Positions 32,024 to 46,380 are shown, counted from the first letter of the stretch. The stretch: DNA of 64,000 bases from Hyaloscypha bicolor E (GCF_002865645.1 NW_020194521.1:372001-436000); one strand, 5' to 3'. Notes: generated from the sequence alone by a model not told the origin. A program made the numbers and translations.

Positions 32024-33315
32024 CTACTGATTCACTCCTTTGTTCAGCATTTTCATGGCATGATCCTCACCCAAAGTCTGATTCTCCGTCTGGTTAGAGT
32101 AAATCGAGTTCACGGTCCCAAGATTCGCACCAGTCACACTCAAGCTATAGCTCCCAAACTGCCAGATCCGATCAGCAGCTAAACCACTCTTCAGCACAGC
32201 ATCCTGCCACGGCGCCTCGGTCTCAGTATGATTCTTCGGGAGAGGCGTCCCGTATTCCTCTAGAATAACTGGCTTCCTAGCAACCTTGCCGATTGCATCG
32301 TGTACCTGGATCCACAGTACTCCGCAGGTGTAATTATATCGCCGAGAATTCGGATATATGTGGAAAACGCCGTTGTCCAGGGTACTGATGTTCAAGTTGG
32401 CTACAAAGTCAAAGCCATTTCGGTCGCTGTATGCGTAGGAACCATCTCCGCTCCAACTACTTGGGGCAAGCTAACCTTCGTCCCCAAGGGTAACCTTATG
32501 CCTGGGGTCGGTGCTCTTTATATATTGCGAGATTTTCAGTTGCCCAATTTGTGACCACAGAGGTGGCGCAGTCCCTGCATCTTGGCTCGTTGCCAAGTTC
32601 GCAGGCAAAGGTCGCAGAAGATGTTGCATACCGAGTGACGACTGTCTTCACGTAGGTTTTGTAAGCTGTTTGAGCTGCAGTACTCGGGTAGAACGTAGTA
32701 GCATTGTTACCAAATGCCTTACCATATGCAGTCATCCCGCCGCAGTTGTTTATGAAAGGCGAGACCAGCTTGACGCCGAATTTCTCAGCCGCGGATACAA
32801 CGTAGTGGAGTCTTTCTAACCCACCAGGGCCGAAGTTGAGGTATGACCCGGTCGTGTTCAGGAGCTGGAAGTAGACTTTACTTGGATCTGGTGTTGAAGC
32901 ATTTGGCATGGTGTTGACATACCGAATGCCCAAACTCGAAGAATTTTGTATCCGGTCTGCATTATGTTAGAACCTGTCGACTGAAGATATCAGAGAACTT
33001 ACAGCAGCAACTCCTTTGAGAGCAATGTCGACATCCGAGTTGTTGCTCAAATGTGCCAGCCACCACGCGTTGTTTCCTGGGATAATTTCAGCAATAGCAG
33101 CAACCGGGATTTAGAGCCAAAACCTGCGAAATACCCCACTGTCCCATCGATCTCGAACAACCCGCTAGAGACATTTGCATTCGTTCCATTGGAAGTTCCG
33201 ATGGGGTAGAAGGGTGCTGGTTGGTCGAGGGCGATGCGGGCAAAAGAGATGGCAATGCGAGTGCAGAAACTATAAACACCGTAGAGATGAAAGAGAGCGT
33301 CGAGAACTTCGTCAT
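32024..33315 (-). pseudogene. Dead GH5 (subfamily 7-like) endo-beta-1,4-mannanase gene
   Basis: A secreted fungal mannan-degrading enzyme gene that no longer reads through. The signal peptide is intact (MTKFSTLSFISTVFIVSALA). The second segment APFYPIGTSNGT, SSGLFEIDGTVGYFAG, NNAWWLAHLSNNSDVDIALKG needs two short introns, and TGYKILRVWAF follows. Then there is a one-base loss near 32926 and a one-base gain (extra A near 32547). A TAG near 32477 stands where Trp is expected (GDEGW). Several family positions are changed: CELGNEPR where Trp precedes the catalytic-acid ELGNEP motif, and a shortened NN-x-GGM region. The nucleophile segment VILEEYGTP is still visible, with the end at LNKGVNQ. Multiple independent lesions make true decay more likely than sequencing error. 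Confidence 0.85.
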
Positions 33316-34329
33316 TGTGGCACCCACGTCACGATATCAATTGCATAGGATAAGGCTTTTCTATTAACTCGTATATAGTTTACCCCTCGGGCAAGATATG
33401 ATCCTTTGAAAGTGGTCTTGCCATGGCGAGCCAGGATTCTCGGGCCGTCGACGAATAGTGAACAAATCATCATGCTAGCAAAGAGCCCTACCGTAGAGCC
33501 TAGATTGATAGACATTCGGAATTTAAAGTGATGTAATTAACTAGCCACAGGTATAGACAGGGGCTTTGGAGAAACATTTATCCAAGGCGGACCCTAAGCC
33601 TCCGTTGTTTGAATAGAAAAAGTACCAAAATAAAAAACGGGTTCTCCGCAATCTAACTTCAAGATCCCGGGACCTTGAGTACGATTTTATACATTATATA
33701 TTGTATCCTGCACATCGAGGGGATACGTTTCGGAACCTTGGGTTATTGGTCATTGAGTTCCCAAAACAGTAAGACATTAACTTTTTTTACTTTTTATTTT
33801 AGAAAAAAAGCTACGAGGAGCCGTGCAGAAACTTTCGTTGCAGGACCGGAGCTTGCCGAACGGATATTCCCCTCGAGACAGCTTGTTCTCGACTGGGAAG
33901 TGCTTTGGACCGACTTTCCGAAAGTCATATAGCAAGCTCGAGCTAGCTTAAGCCAAAGGGTTGGGCATCCTGGATCTGACAGAGTAGACCAGAAGAACGC
34001 AACACATTGCGTGAGTCAAATCAACAAGCCCCAGCCATCTGGCCACGGGTATCGCCTTGGAAGGGGGTAATGAATGGAAGGAAGTGTAACCAGTGGGGAA
34101 GAAAGTCACAGATCCACACACCTTTCAATATCGTCCGCGTCACATTCTTCATCAGCATTAGTATCTTCAGGTTCAAGAAAAGAATTCATTGTGTGAGACC
34201 AACCCTTTGGCTCCATAATTTCTCAAGGCTCTGACCATCCGCCATGACGCCCCGGTAAACGCCCTGCCATCAGTCCTGTGTATCGTCAACATACTTGATA
34301 AGTCGATCTGCAGCCGCCGAGGCATCTGT
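33316..34329. other. Intergenic, no supported gene
   Basis: About 1 kb between the mannanase pseudogene start and the end of DIM1. Several short frames lack domains. An AT-rich tract at 33765-33810 (tttttttactttttattttag) stands out. Confidence 0.4.
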
Positions 34330-34858
34330 CTAGTATCGGTATCTGGTGGAGTAATCTGCACATCGTCAGCCTTCCGTTCCAGACGGAGGGCAGAAGTTCA
34401 ACTCACCCTTCGGACTGACAACCAAACCGCGACCCTTCTTCGCTCCACGGTAGATAGTCTCGATGATATCAATCAACTCTTGCTTGTCCCCCAGCACCCA
34501 GTTCAACTTGTTATTGTTGCCGGTCCCGAAATCGCACATCATGTGCTTGTTGCGGAAGAAAAACATGAGGGTGACGGGATCATAGAGTCATACATCTGCT
34601 TAAAGTCGGGAACTTGGTCGAGGTCGCACACGTAGATGACGGCGAAGTTCTTAACACGGTCGGCGATTCCTTGTCAAGTTAGCAGGAGTAGAAGATCTGG
34701 GGAGAGGAATACTGACGATAGAGGACTTCATCTTGCCGCATGCAATCGGGATCCCAATTACGACCGAAGCGAATGATGACCAGTCGCTCGTCCTCGGACA
34801 TGATCGCCTGGTCGACATGCCAGCCGGTAACAAGATGGGGGAGTACGACGGAACCCAT
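34330..34858 (-). CDS. dim1: U5 snRNP 15-kDa thioredoxin-like protein DIM1/DIB1, with one missing base
   Basis: DIM1 is a thioredoxin-fold subunit of the U4/U6.U5 tri-snRNP required for pre-mRNA splicing, among the most conserved eukaryotic proteins. Exons 34717-34858, 34407-34669 and 34330-34355 (minus). The start is MGSVVLPHLVTGWHVDQAI; then SEDERLVIIRFGR, WDPDCMRQDEVLYRIADRVKNF, CDLDQVPDFKQMY, a frame change, MFFFRNKHMMCDFGTGNNNK, GAKKGRGLVVSP and the C-terminal YSTRYRY. Splice sites fit, but exon 2 is 263 nt where phase needs 264. One base is absent near 34588 (ATGTATGACTCTATG, where the family has Tyr-Glu-Leu-Tyr-Asp). No other lesion is seen. In an essential gene this is most likely an assembly error, unless another copy exists. 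Confidence 0.9.
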
Positions 34859-35390
34859 GGTGTTCGTTTTCGAGGTGGCGAGACGGTTATGGAAAGATGC
34901 GTTGTTGATGTTGGAAGGCAGCGATCTTGCACCGACTCAAAATTTTGGCGGGGTGGCTAGCGTCCACTACCACGTGATCTCCGGAAGTTTACCTCCAACC
35001 AACAGCTTTCCAAAGTGGTATGCTCTCAGTGAAAAAGAAGAAAGGGGTTCACGAAGTCGACATTCACCTATCCTGCTTGTACCACCCTCTTAAAGTCCGA
35101 ACAGACTTGCGTCCAAGCAACGAAGGTCTGTTTGCAACTCCACTTCACGTGATAACCTTATATGACGACGTGCGATAAGACCTTGATTTTTGGTACAGAG
35201 CCTAAAATCGATTGTCTTGACACCTCACGATGCTTGTTATCTTCTCTTCTCACCTTTCTACAAAGAACCAAAATGTCATCAATGGTTTTGTATAATCTTG
35301 CAGCCGGCAAAGACCACCTTCGCTGTTGGTCCTGCAACCCCTGAAAAAGTATTCACCTCCTGAATCCTCGCGCCTTCAAGTCTAACAATA
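34859..35390. promoter_or_regulatory. DIM1 upstream region and transition to the AT-rich block
   Basis: About 500 bp of normal base composition upstream of DIM1. It contains CACGTGAT (34971-34978) and TTCACGTGATAA (about 35145-35156). No supported gene. Base composition changes to AT-rich, TpA-rich sequence from about 35.4 kb, clearly so by 36 kb. Confidence 0.4.
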
Positions 35391-36199
35391 TCAGCTCGAC
35401 TCGCATTAAATTTTTAAAGGTCTCGACTACTAATAAACAATATGGCTTGAGTATCCTGAAGTTTATAGTTTTTAGAGTCTCGATTGGCATAGAAGGATAT
35501 GGCTGACTATTACGTCAGCAGCCGACGCTAGAGAAGGGCTACTTAGCTAGCTACTCCCCATAGAAGAATAGATCATCTTTTTGCCCCTCTCTTGGCTTTC
35601 GCCATTTATAAGGATTAGGGAGGTCTCTCCCGTAACAGATTGGTAGTAATGCTTTAAACGATTTTTCGGAACCCCCGGGCCGGAGAAGTGTGTCTCGTTA
35701 ATCGTATCAAATAAAGACAGAAAGACTACGGCATCTACCCATTTACTCTATCCAGATACTTCCGCTTTTATTAGACGCTTCCGCTTTTTTATCGAAATTC
35801 AGGTTAAACATTTTGGTAGAGGGTAATAAATTAATTCTTCTCGATAGCAAATAACTTTTAAATTCGTTTTCGGCATTTGCCGGTAATTGCAGACATTACT
35901 TTGGTCGGTAACTATACTATACTTCCCGACTCTATTATATCTATTAATTAGTTCTATAATTCTATTGAGACCTTTTGTAATTTTATTAAAAGCTTCTATA
36001 ATTCTATCAGGAACTTGTTTCTTATATATCTCTAGTATTTACTAATAGTTAGGTAGATATATTTGCTATTAACTTCTATAAATAAATCCGATTAGTCGAG
36101 CTCTTATAACCCACTAGCCTCGGATTTCTTTAAGTAACTATTACTATAATTATTATTTATTACTAGTCTTATACCTTTATTCTTATTTATAGATATAGA

Positions 36200-39100
36200 A
36201 ATAGTATCTTTAACTAATATACTTGCCTCAGAGGGCTTCTAGTATTGCTTGCCCCTTAATAGCAACTATTCTGGCCCTATATAGCAGAATAAGAAAAAAG
36301 AACCAAATATAAGACCTATATATTATTAGCTATAAAAGAGTATTATTTTAGAGAATTGAATTAAGTATTTCAAGAAAGTATATAAGAGAGATATTATTTT
36401 GCTTATAAAGTTACTAAAGGCTAATAATACTAGAATATTATACTTGCCCAAGATTAATAAACCTGTTATAATAAAAGAATAAAAACAAATTAATATATAC
36501 TATATATTAATAATAGAAAAGAATCTTGAGATATATTATAAAGAATTTGATTTAACTTTAATAAATTTGGCTAAATAAGAATTCTATAATAAAAAGTTCT
36601 TATAATTTATTATTTAATAATATACCGGCCCTATAAGCCTATTATAAACTATTAAAGAAAAGATATATAATTGGTTTTAGATCTTTAAAAATAATAACTA
36701 TAGGCTTTTTATAATATACTTAATTAAAAAACAAGGTTTTTATATTTCGAATATTAATAACTATTACTAAAAACAAGTTAAATTCCAGAATAACTTCCGG
36801 TAATAGCCGAATTTAAGGGCTTATATTAAAAAGAAGTACTATAAATAATTTCCCGGAAATATAAGATATTCGGGCCCTTTATTTAATAGCTACTTTTATT
36901 AAGATATTTATTAATAGCCTCAGGAATTTCCAGATTATTATTTAGCCTTTAATAGTTATTACCTATTACTAAACTATTAAATAAATAAAGGTATTACTAG
37001 AAATAAGCTAATATTTTTAGAATATAGGTTAAAGGCAAACTTAAAAGCTAATAATATTATATTCTTTAATCTAAAAGACTTAGTAACTTTAATTTCTCTA
37101 TTTATTAAATATATTAATATATAGGTTCTATTTATTTTATTATTCTGCTTTTAAAAGAATTCTATTATTTAATATATAGAACTATTAGTACTAGTTAAAA
37201 ATAGAATAAAATAGAATAATATTAAATAAATATAGTAATTAAGCTTATAATTTATATTTAATTACTTTTCTATATAAGAGAAAATAAATAAATATATATA
37301 TTTACTATTATCTAGTAATAATATTAGAATATATTTTATAAAGAAAATTAGCCTTTTAAAAGATATACTAATTTTTAATAAAGAAAAAATAATAGAAAAG
37401 ATCTAGAAAGGCCTTAATCTTATTTTTATAATATTTATTAATCTTTCTTATAGCCGAAACTGCCTTAAAGTCTTTTATATATGCCTTTATAATAAGGAAT
37501 TTGTAATAAAGAAGCTAATTAAAACAAATTATTTCTGGTTACTAGTATTAAATTTATTCGAATAATATAGTAAAATTCAGAATTTTAATTAAGGTATCTT
37601 TTATTTTTATAAGCCTATTCTAATAAAGAATAAAGCAAAACAAATTATAGAAGCTTTTAGTTATATATTTAATATTGGTTTTATTTAAAAGAAACTTAGT
37701 AATATTTCAAATAATAAGAAAAAGATAATAGTTCCCTATAATAAAGCTTACTAAAATAAATTATCTGCCTTAAAATGTTTTTATTAATATTATAAAGATT
37801 AATATCTAGACTTTAAATATTCTAATTATCTAGTACTAATAAAGGGCTAATAGTTTGAAATAAAAGCTTTTTTTATAGATTATAATATAAAGTTTAAAAG
37901 TACTAGTAAGAATAATAAGAAATAAATAATAGATAAATAGTTATATATTATATATTAAATAATAGAATTATTTAATAATTATTATAAAAGCTAATATAAT
38001 TTTTAATAACCAGGAAATAGTATTTCGAATTATTAATTAGTAATTATAATTTAATAATAAATATTAAATATTCTTTTAATAATTTTACTAATACTTAAAA
38101 TAGTATTTATTATTATAAATATTATTAATTAATTATTTGTTTTAGCTTCTATTACTTTAATTCTATTTCTCGAATTTTTATTAGTTATAATTCTATTACT
38201 TTTTAATAAATATCTATTAAATAAATAAACTTATTTTATTATTTTCTTACTAATTAATAATAAGGCTATATTTATAATTTATTTTTCTATAGTAATTTTA
38301 GATTAAGAAATATATAAATTATTATAAATAAAAATAAAACTAAAAGATATATATTATATAATAAATTAATTACAGAAATAATTCTACTTTTTGTAATATA
38401 AATATAAAGTATTTATAAAAGATATAAATAGAGCTAAATATTAGATAATAGTAAAAGATATAGAAAATAATAAATTAAACTAGTCTTTTTTACTAAATAA
38501 TATATAAGATAATAGCTTTAATAGATATATTTCTTTAGTAATAATTAATAAATATATAGGCTCTAATATAATTAAAATAGTTTTATTTCTTATTAATAAT
38601 ATAGAAATAAAGTCTTATAGTAATATATATAAAGTTTTTATTCCGGGTTTAAACTTTTAAGCCTATTAGCTAGTAATAGTAATATACTAGTTTAATACTA
38701 GTTAAGTTTATATTAAAATAGATTTATATTTCTCTATTTTATTAATAACTCGAGCTATATATAAGGTATATTTCTCTAATATTTTATTATAGAAAATATC
38801 TAAAGGTTATATTTATTACGAGTTATTTAGACTAATAGATATATATATAGGGAAATAGCTTTATTATATAAGTAATTAGACTAAAAGATATAATAATAAG
38901 ATTAGAAGCCTTATTAGCTATTATATTATATAAAAGTATAGTATATATTATATAACTATTCGTATACGTAATATATCTGTAATAGTATTATTTATTTAAT
39001 AAATATTAATAATAGACTTGTAATCTCGGAATTTATTAGATATAAATTTCAATTTCCAGATATAATTAGCTATTTAATATTATTAGAAAAAGAGGTTTAT

Positions 39101-42100
39101 ATAATTAATTAGTTACTAATATTAATAATTATAGGCCTAAATATTCTTATTCTAATAGAGGCAACTATTATTATTAGTTATAAATAAAAATATTATAATA
39201 TAATATAAATAAATCTGGGCTATATTTCTATTTCTATTAATAATAAGGAAATATATAAGAATATATAAGTTTTTATAATAGAAATAAAGATTATTTTATT
39301 CGAATATATATTTAATATAAATAGTAAAAAAGAAGAATATTTATTTAAGCCCAAATTCAGGTTTATATTATATAATATTATTAATAATTTTTAAATATTA
39401 TATTTTTTTTTAGTAATATAGGGCCTAATTCGAAATATAACTGAATTTATATCTTATAATAATTTTAAAGACTTGTTTTTTAGAATTAATAAAAGTAATC
39501 TTTTTAATATAATAACTTAATATATTATTACTTATTAATATTTAAATAAGCTAGTTAATTTGAATTTAGTAAATAATAATTCCGGCTACTAGTTTTAATA
39601 GAATTTGCTATTTATAGTAAACTTTAAAAAGAGAAAAATGAATTTAGATAAGGCTAATATTTCTAATTATTAGAGAAAGAATTATTAATAGAAAGTTTTA
39701 TAAGTTTTAAAGTATTATTTCAGGCTTTTCTACTCGGGTCTAAATAATTTTAATAATAGAATAATAATATTAATTTCTTTTAGAAATAAAGAAAATATAT
39801 TAGAACTCAAATAATATATTTATAACTTATTTATATATAATAAAAAAGTAATTAATAATGTTTTAAATCTATTATATACTAATAAATAAATAGAAATTAT
39901 ATTATTAAAATAATTATCTATAATATTTTTACTAGTATTTATTATTTAAAAAGGTAATAAGCTATAAATAATAATTAATTTATAAAAAGTTAATTTATAT
40001 CTATATTCTAATATTTATTTATTATTATATTAAAATAATATTCTTATAGCTCTAGAAAGAAAATTAATATTTTTATTAGCTAATTTAATAAAGTTATTCT
40101 TTTAATAACCTATTAGCCTAAAAAACTAATAGAAAACAAGTTTTATTATATTTTATTATAAATAATTAATAATTACTATAATAGGCCTAATTAATTCTTT
40201 TGGTTTTATATAATACTAAATAGAATTTCTTTTATAGAAATATTTATAGAAGTTAGTAGTAATCTATATTAATAATATATTTATTATATTAGTAAATATT
40301 ATTATATATTTAATAGATTTAAAGAATATTTTAAGCCTATTAAAGTTTTTGGATATAATTCTTTCTTTAGTTAAATATTACTAAATATAACTATTAATTA
40401 AGGCTTTAGAATATTAAGTGAATTATTTGAGGCTAAGTATTATAAAAGAAAAAGTAGTAATAATTCGGAATCTTAACTATTTTACTAATTTAATAGACTT
40501 GAAATATAGCCTGGCTTTCTTTAGCTATTACTAAAAGTTTATATTAAATTATACTAGAATTATAGAATTTTTAAAAGTATTAAAACCTTCGGGTTTTCAG
40601 AAAATATCAAAAAAAAATAATTAAAAAGAAATACTAAATAATAATTAAAAAAGAACTATTCTATATAAATAATAAATATAAGGCTATATAAAACAGATTT
40701 AAAGAGAAACTATATTTAATAATAATATTTAAACTACCGGATTTTATAAAACCCTTTATTTTATATATTAATAATTCTAAAAAAAAGAAATATAAAATAG
40801 TATTATATTAAGTTAATACTAATAATATTAAGTATCTTATTCTTTTTCTATTTAGAATACTATTTAAATATAAAAAGAACTATTTCGCTACTAAATTAGA
40901 GATTAAATACTTAGTATAAATAATCTCTAAGCTTATTTACTATTTAAATAATAATTAAATAACTATTATTACTAATTATTAAACTATAAAGAGGCTTATA
41001 AATATAGCTATTTTGGATAGTAAAAGTATTTGTCTTATATATTAGAAATTGTTTTTAAATAAATACTAGCTAATAATAAATATTATATATTAACTAGAAA
41101 AGACTTATTTAATATAAATAGCTTATTAAAGCTATTTATGATTTCTAGATTATTATTAAAAAAGAAAGCTAATAAAGAAGTAAAATAAAGTAAAATATTA
41201 CTAAAATTAATAAATGATTTCTCTTTTATAGTAAATATAGTAAATATAAATAATAAGCTATTAAAAGATATTATAAAGAATCTTGCTACTAATAAGTACT
41301 TAAAGAAGATTTATAATTATTTAATTAAAAGATTAAAAAAATTACTATTTGAGATTATTAATAAAATTAAAATAATACTTTTAAACTATTATATTAATAA
41401 GTAAATAAAGCTTATATATTTAAGGAATTTAGAAAATATATATAAATAATTATATATTTCCAAAAATACTTATTAGTAATTATATAATAAATATATATAT
41501 TAGAAAAAAAAAGTTATATAAGCTTTTTTATTATAGTATCTATTTTCTATAAATAATAAAAGAAATCGAGAATTATATTAGCTATTACTTTATTTATAAG
41601 GTATTAAAGCTAATATAATATAAAATATTTAATAGCCTAAATCTAATATAAGTATTTTTTATATTACTAGCTATAATTTATATTAATTTTATTATAGAAT
41701 TACTAATATTTAAAAGCAGTTTTAATATACTTTTTATTATAATAAATAAGTTTATAAAATATATTTATCTAATATTTGAAAAGTTAATATAAATAATAAA
41801 GAAATAAATATATTATTTCTAGAAAGTACTAGTAGTAATAATCTCTAATAAAAATAAGAAATTTATAAGTAGTTTCTAATAAAAGCTTTTCCGTTTATTA
41901 AAAATACAGCTAGTTATAATAGCTATATATTATTTATTAGTAAATAAATAATTCGAGAGATTTAATTAGTAAATAAAAATTATTATTTATTATTTATTAT
42001 TAAATACTAATAAGAATATAGACTAGAAAGACTAGTTACCGGAAACGGAATTTGCCTTTAATTATTTATTATACTTTACTAGTAACAAGAATTCTATAGA

Positions 42101-42750
42101 ACTTCTCTATAGAATACTAATTAGATTAGCCTTTTTTCTTTATTCTAAAATACTAGAAATAGAGGAATTTATTTAGTATTAGATAAAGATTTACCAGAAA
42201 GTTTCTAATACTATTAAAATAGCCCAGACTAAAATAAAACTGAATTTTAATACTTATTACTAGTTAATAAATATATTAGTTAATAGTAAGATATATTTAA
42301 AAATAATATATAAAATTAAAAAATTCGAATACCGAATTTTAAAGGCAAATGTTTTCTTTCTAATTAAATAGAAACTTTTCCGGTATTAGAAAGAATTAAA
42401 AAGCTGGCCTATAAACTGTAATTACTAGCGAATTTAAGCTATATATATCTAGTAATTTCAGTAATCTATTTAGAATTCAAGATATTAAATACTAATAAAT
42501 ATAATTATAAGCTAATATATTAGCTAATATATTTTAGAGAAAATAACTATTATAAAATTAAAGAAATCCTTAATATAAAATACCGGAAAAGAAAGAAGTA
42601 GTATTTAGTAAAGTAGAAGAATTATAATAAATAGAGCTAAAAGCCAGAGGAAAATTTAATAAAAATAATACTTAAATCTTTTTATTAAATAAGATTAAAC
42701 TAGTATAATTTGCAAAATTAGAAGTCTTATTATTTATTTTTGCTATTGCC
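36200..42750 (+). mobile_element. RIP-degraded Ty3/gypsy LTR retrotransposon
   Basis: Plus-strand traces of pol are readable through many stops. Reverse transcriptase: a PFGL-N-like stretch near 40195 and YINNIFI near 40270, where YIDDI is expected. RNase H: a segment like KNYFATKLEIKYLV near 40870-40915 and ITIIT-DY shortly after. Integrase tail: LPETEFAFNY near 42035-42060. A GPF-like module with LERIKKLAYKL lies near 42385. A possible zinc-knuckle remnant sits at about 37775-37840. The domain order RT, RNase H, integrase is that of gypsy-type elements. LTR ends could not be fixed; limits are approximate. Nearly all lesions are TAA/TAG stops and C-to-T or G-to-A type losses, matching RIP. 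No function remains. Confidence 0.75.
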
Positions 42751-43680
42751 TACTAATATTAATTTATATAAGTTTCCTTATATACTTTTTAATAACTTTA
42801 TTTATAATATAAATATATTATTAATAATATATAATAGTAATCTATAAACTAGAAATATTATAAGAAATCTGAAAATACCAAAACTATAATTATAGTAGCC
42901 TAGTACTAATATAGGCTAATAATAAAGGCATATACTTTAGTAATAATCCCGATTTATAATAGTAAATAAAGAAAGCTAAAATAAATACTATTTTTATATT
43001 ATTTTACTAATAATCTAATAATAGTATAAAAATAGTATTTATTCTAGCTTTCTAATTTCTATAGATTTTTTTATTTATTTGTTCTATTAGTTTAATAGGA
43101 GATTTTAATTAAGATTATTTTAAAAAATACAAATTTTTATATTTTATTAAGTCCTTTATTAAAAATACTAATTTTTATATAATATAAAAAATATTATTTT
43201 AATTTTAAAATTCTTATTAATTTAATTTATATAAAAAAATTATTTTTAGAATTCCCATACCCTATATAGGTTAATTTATTCTTATTATTATTAAATTTAA
43301 TATTCAAATTCCTCTATTATTAAAAAACTTCGGATTTTACTTTTTTTAATTCTTGTAAAATAAATTAAAAAAGAATTACTAATTTAATACTTATAAAAAG
43401 TGACTTGCTTAATAGCCCTTATTATATAGTATATAAGACTAATCTAGTTATTTTAATTTATATGTCTTTTATAAGCCTATTAAATAACTTATATTTTTTT
43501 AAGTAAAATTCTATTTTAAGGCCGCTTTTATAGTAAGCTCGGCTAGTATCGCATGTAATCGGGCCTTACAAGTATAGCTAATTTCTTTAGTAAAATTCAA
43601 GAATTTATAAATTCTTATTTAAAACCTATATAACTTTAGAATATAACTATTATATTTAAAAAAAAAGAACAGCATTTATA

Positions 43681-43980
43681 GCCCCTACTAATTCTTTATA
43701 AATCCCCCTTACTAGCTTTCTTAATAATGCGCTAATACTAAAAAACAGATATATATACTATTCGGGTATTAAAAATTAACTTTTTAATATATTTTAATTA
43801 TAATCCTATTAAAACTTATTCTCACTTTCGTATTCTATAACTTTATAATACCCTAACTAAATCTAAAGGAGAAAACGGGGTTTAAAGTCCCTGCTATTTT
43901 TCTATTAATTCCCCTTACTAGCTTCTTTAATAAAGGGCCATTATAAAAAAACAGATCTATATACTATTCGGGTCTTAAAA
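43681..43980. repeat. Direct repeat pair in the AT block
   Basis: 43681-43774 and 43887-43980 share CCCCTTACTAGCTT, TTTAATAA/CTTAATAA, AAAAACAGAT and ATATACTATTCGGGT in the same order, about 206 bp apart. They could be tandem repeats inside an LTR or untranslated part of the adjacent element. Confidence 0.6.
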
Positions 43981-45017
43981 CTATATTAGCGGCCGCATTT
44001 ATAGCCCGTACGAAAAATTATATGTGGCCCACATATATCCTAAAACTTGTTCGGAATATTTATTAGAATATTTAAAACTTAAAGATATAAGTCTTTACTT
44101 ATTAGAAAATAAGGGAATTTCTATTAGTAGTATTAATTTAAGTAATACTTTATTTAAAATATTTTATTTTTATTTTAGAAAAGAACTTTCTATTAATTCT
44201 TATAGATATTTAATAAATTATAATATAATAAAATATATTAGTTAATAGATCTTCTAAAATAAAAAGTTTAAATTATTCTCGAAATCTAAATTTAAGCCTT
44301 AATATTATTAAAGAAATATATAATAAATCTCTTAAATTATATTTAGATTACTTTAAATATTTTAATATAAATAAATATACTTTAAATAACTTAGAAATTA
44401 ATATTAATTTAGCTAAAATAATATTATATTCTAAAATATTTAATATTTCTTTTAATAATACTAGTAATTTTATAAATAATATTTTAAGTTCTTTAAAAAG
44501 CTCTAATAATTTAAAATTAGAAAACTATTTATAAGTTTTTTTTTTAATAATACTAATAATATCTTTAAAGATACTTATATAACTAAGGTATTAGACTTAG
44601 TATTAATAATAAAGCTCTTTATATAACTTATATTAATAAAACAGGTTTTAGTAAATCTTTATTATTTCTTTTATTTACTTTTATAAATAAAAATATAATT
44701 AATATAATTCTAATTTCTAGAGTTAGTTTAAAAGAAAATCTATATAAAAGAGCTAAAGAAAGAAAATTAGAAGCTTATATTTTAGAAGATATTATATTAG
44801 ATAATATTAATTATATTTCTTTAGAATTAATTATATATAATATAAATAGTATTTTAAATAATAATTTTAATACTTATATTAATTTATTAATTAAAGATAA
44901 TATAGAAATAAGAATATATTTAGATAAAATTTATATTTTATTATTAGAATTAAATTTTAGATCTATTATTATAATAAAACGTTATTATTATATTATAATA
45001 ATAATATATAAATAGAT

Positions 45018-45120
45018 TTAGAGGAAAGAGAGGTGTGGTACAAGTGGCCAAAGCTTAAATACAGGAGTATAGTCACGTGAGCCTGCACGTGACTACTAGT
45101 ATATAGTTGCTATATAACAC
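45018..45120. mobile_element. Short GC-normal insertion inside the degraded helicase
   Basis: About 100 bp of ordinary composition interrupts the AT-rich helicase sequence between its two domains. It contains GAGGTGTGGTACAAGTGGCC and an inverted pair AGTCACGTGAGCCTGCACGTGACT. The GAGGTGTGG...GGCC portion resembles 55900-55932 next to another foldback element. It is probably a MITE inserted after RIP. Confidence 0.45.
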
Positions 45121-46380
45121 CTATATTAAAATATATTAATTCTTTATTAAAGTTTAAAATGCCTTTAATATTTATAAGTACTACTTTATTTAATTCTTTA
45201 TTAAATATATTAAATAAAGAATTATTTTTAGAATCTAAAAATAATATAATAATAAGAAGTTCTAATATTTAAAATAATATTAGTTATAATATTATATATA
45301 ATAATTTAAAACTTAAAGAAGAAAAGAATATATTAAATATTATATCTATTTTTAAATCTAAAGAATTAAACTCTACTAATAAAGCTTTAATTTTTATTAA
45401 TAGTACTAAAAAGGGCTTAGCCTTAAATAAATTACTTAATATAGATTTTTATTATTCTAATAATTCTAATAAAGAAAAAATATTAAATATCTTTTTAGAA
45501 TTAAATAATAAAAGTTTAATATTATTAATTACTAGTATTTTAGAACTAGAAATAGACTTTAATATAATTATATTTACTTTATATATAACTTCTTTATATA
45601 GTTTATTAAATTATTTATAAGAATCTAGTCGAATTAAAAATAAAGGTTATTCTTATATATTAAGTAATATTAAATTTAATTATAATAGTACTTATAAGAA
45701 CCTTAATCTAGAAGAGAATAATATAAATAATATATTAGAATTTAAAGAATTAGATAAAGCTTATATTAATAAATTATTAAAAGAAACTAAATATTTAAGA
45801 AAAGTTATTAATATCTTTTTAGATAATAATTCAAATTATATAAAGTGTAATTCTAATAAAGAATTAGCTTTATATTTAATAAAATTAGGAAAACTAAATA
45901 ATTAAGCTTTATTAAAGAGAATTCTCTTAAAGAAATCAATTTAGGACTAGTTAATCTAAAAAATAAATTAAAGAATTTAAATAATATATACTTAAATTGT
46001 TTATTAATAGGTAATTATAAAGAGTCTATTAAATATAATAATAAAGATATAGAAATATTTAATGGTTTTTCTTTAAATAAATTATATATTAACTTAAAAA
46101 ATTATATTATTAAGGAAAGCTTATTAAAACCTAATAGTAACTATTATACTTATTTCTTTCCTTCTAGACTAAATTCTAGATTAAAGAAAAAAGCAAATAG
46201 TAATAAATATTTATATTCTAATTTAATTCTTATTATTATTAGTTTATTAATAATAAGAATAGAAAAAGAAAAATTAAGAGCTCTCTATAATAGCCCTATT
46301 ATAGAAGACTTAATATTAGATTATTCTAATTTATTAGACTTATATAAATTACTAGTTATTTCTAGTATTATATATTATTA

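Noticed and set aside
10857..34858. Secondary-metabolite gene cluster
   Set aside because: No polyketide synthase, NRPS, terpene cyclase or cluster regulator; the metabolic genes here belong to unrelated pathways.
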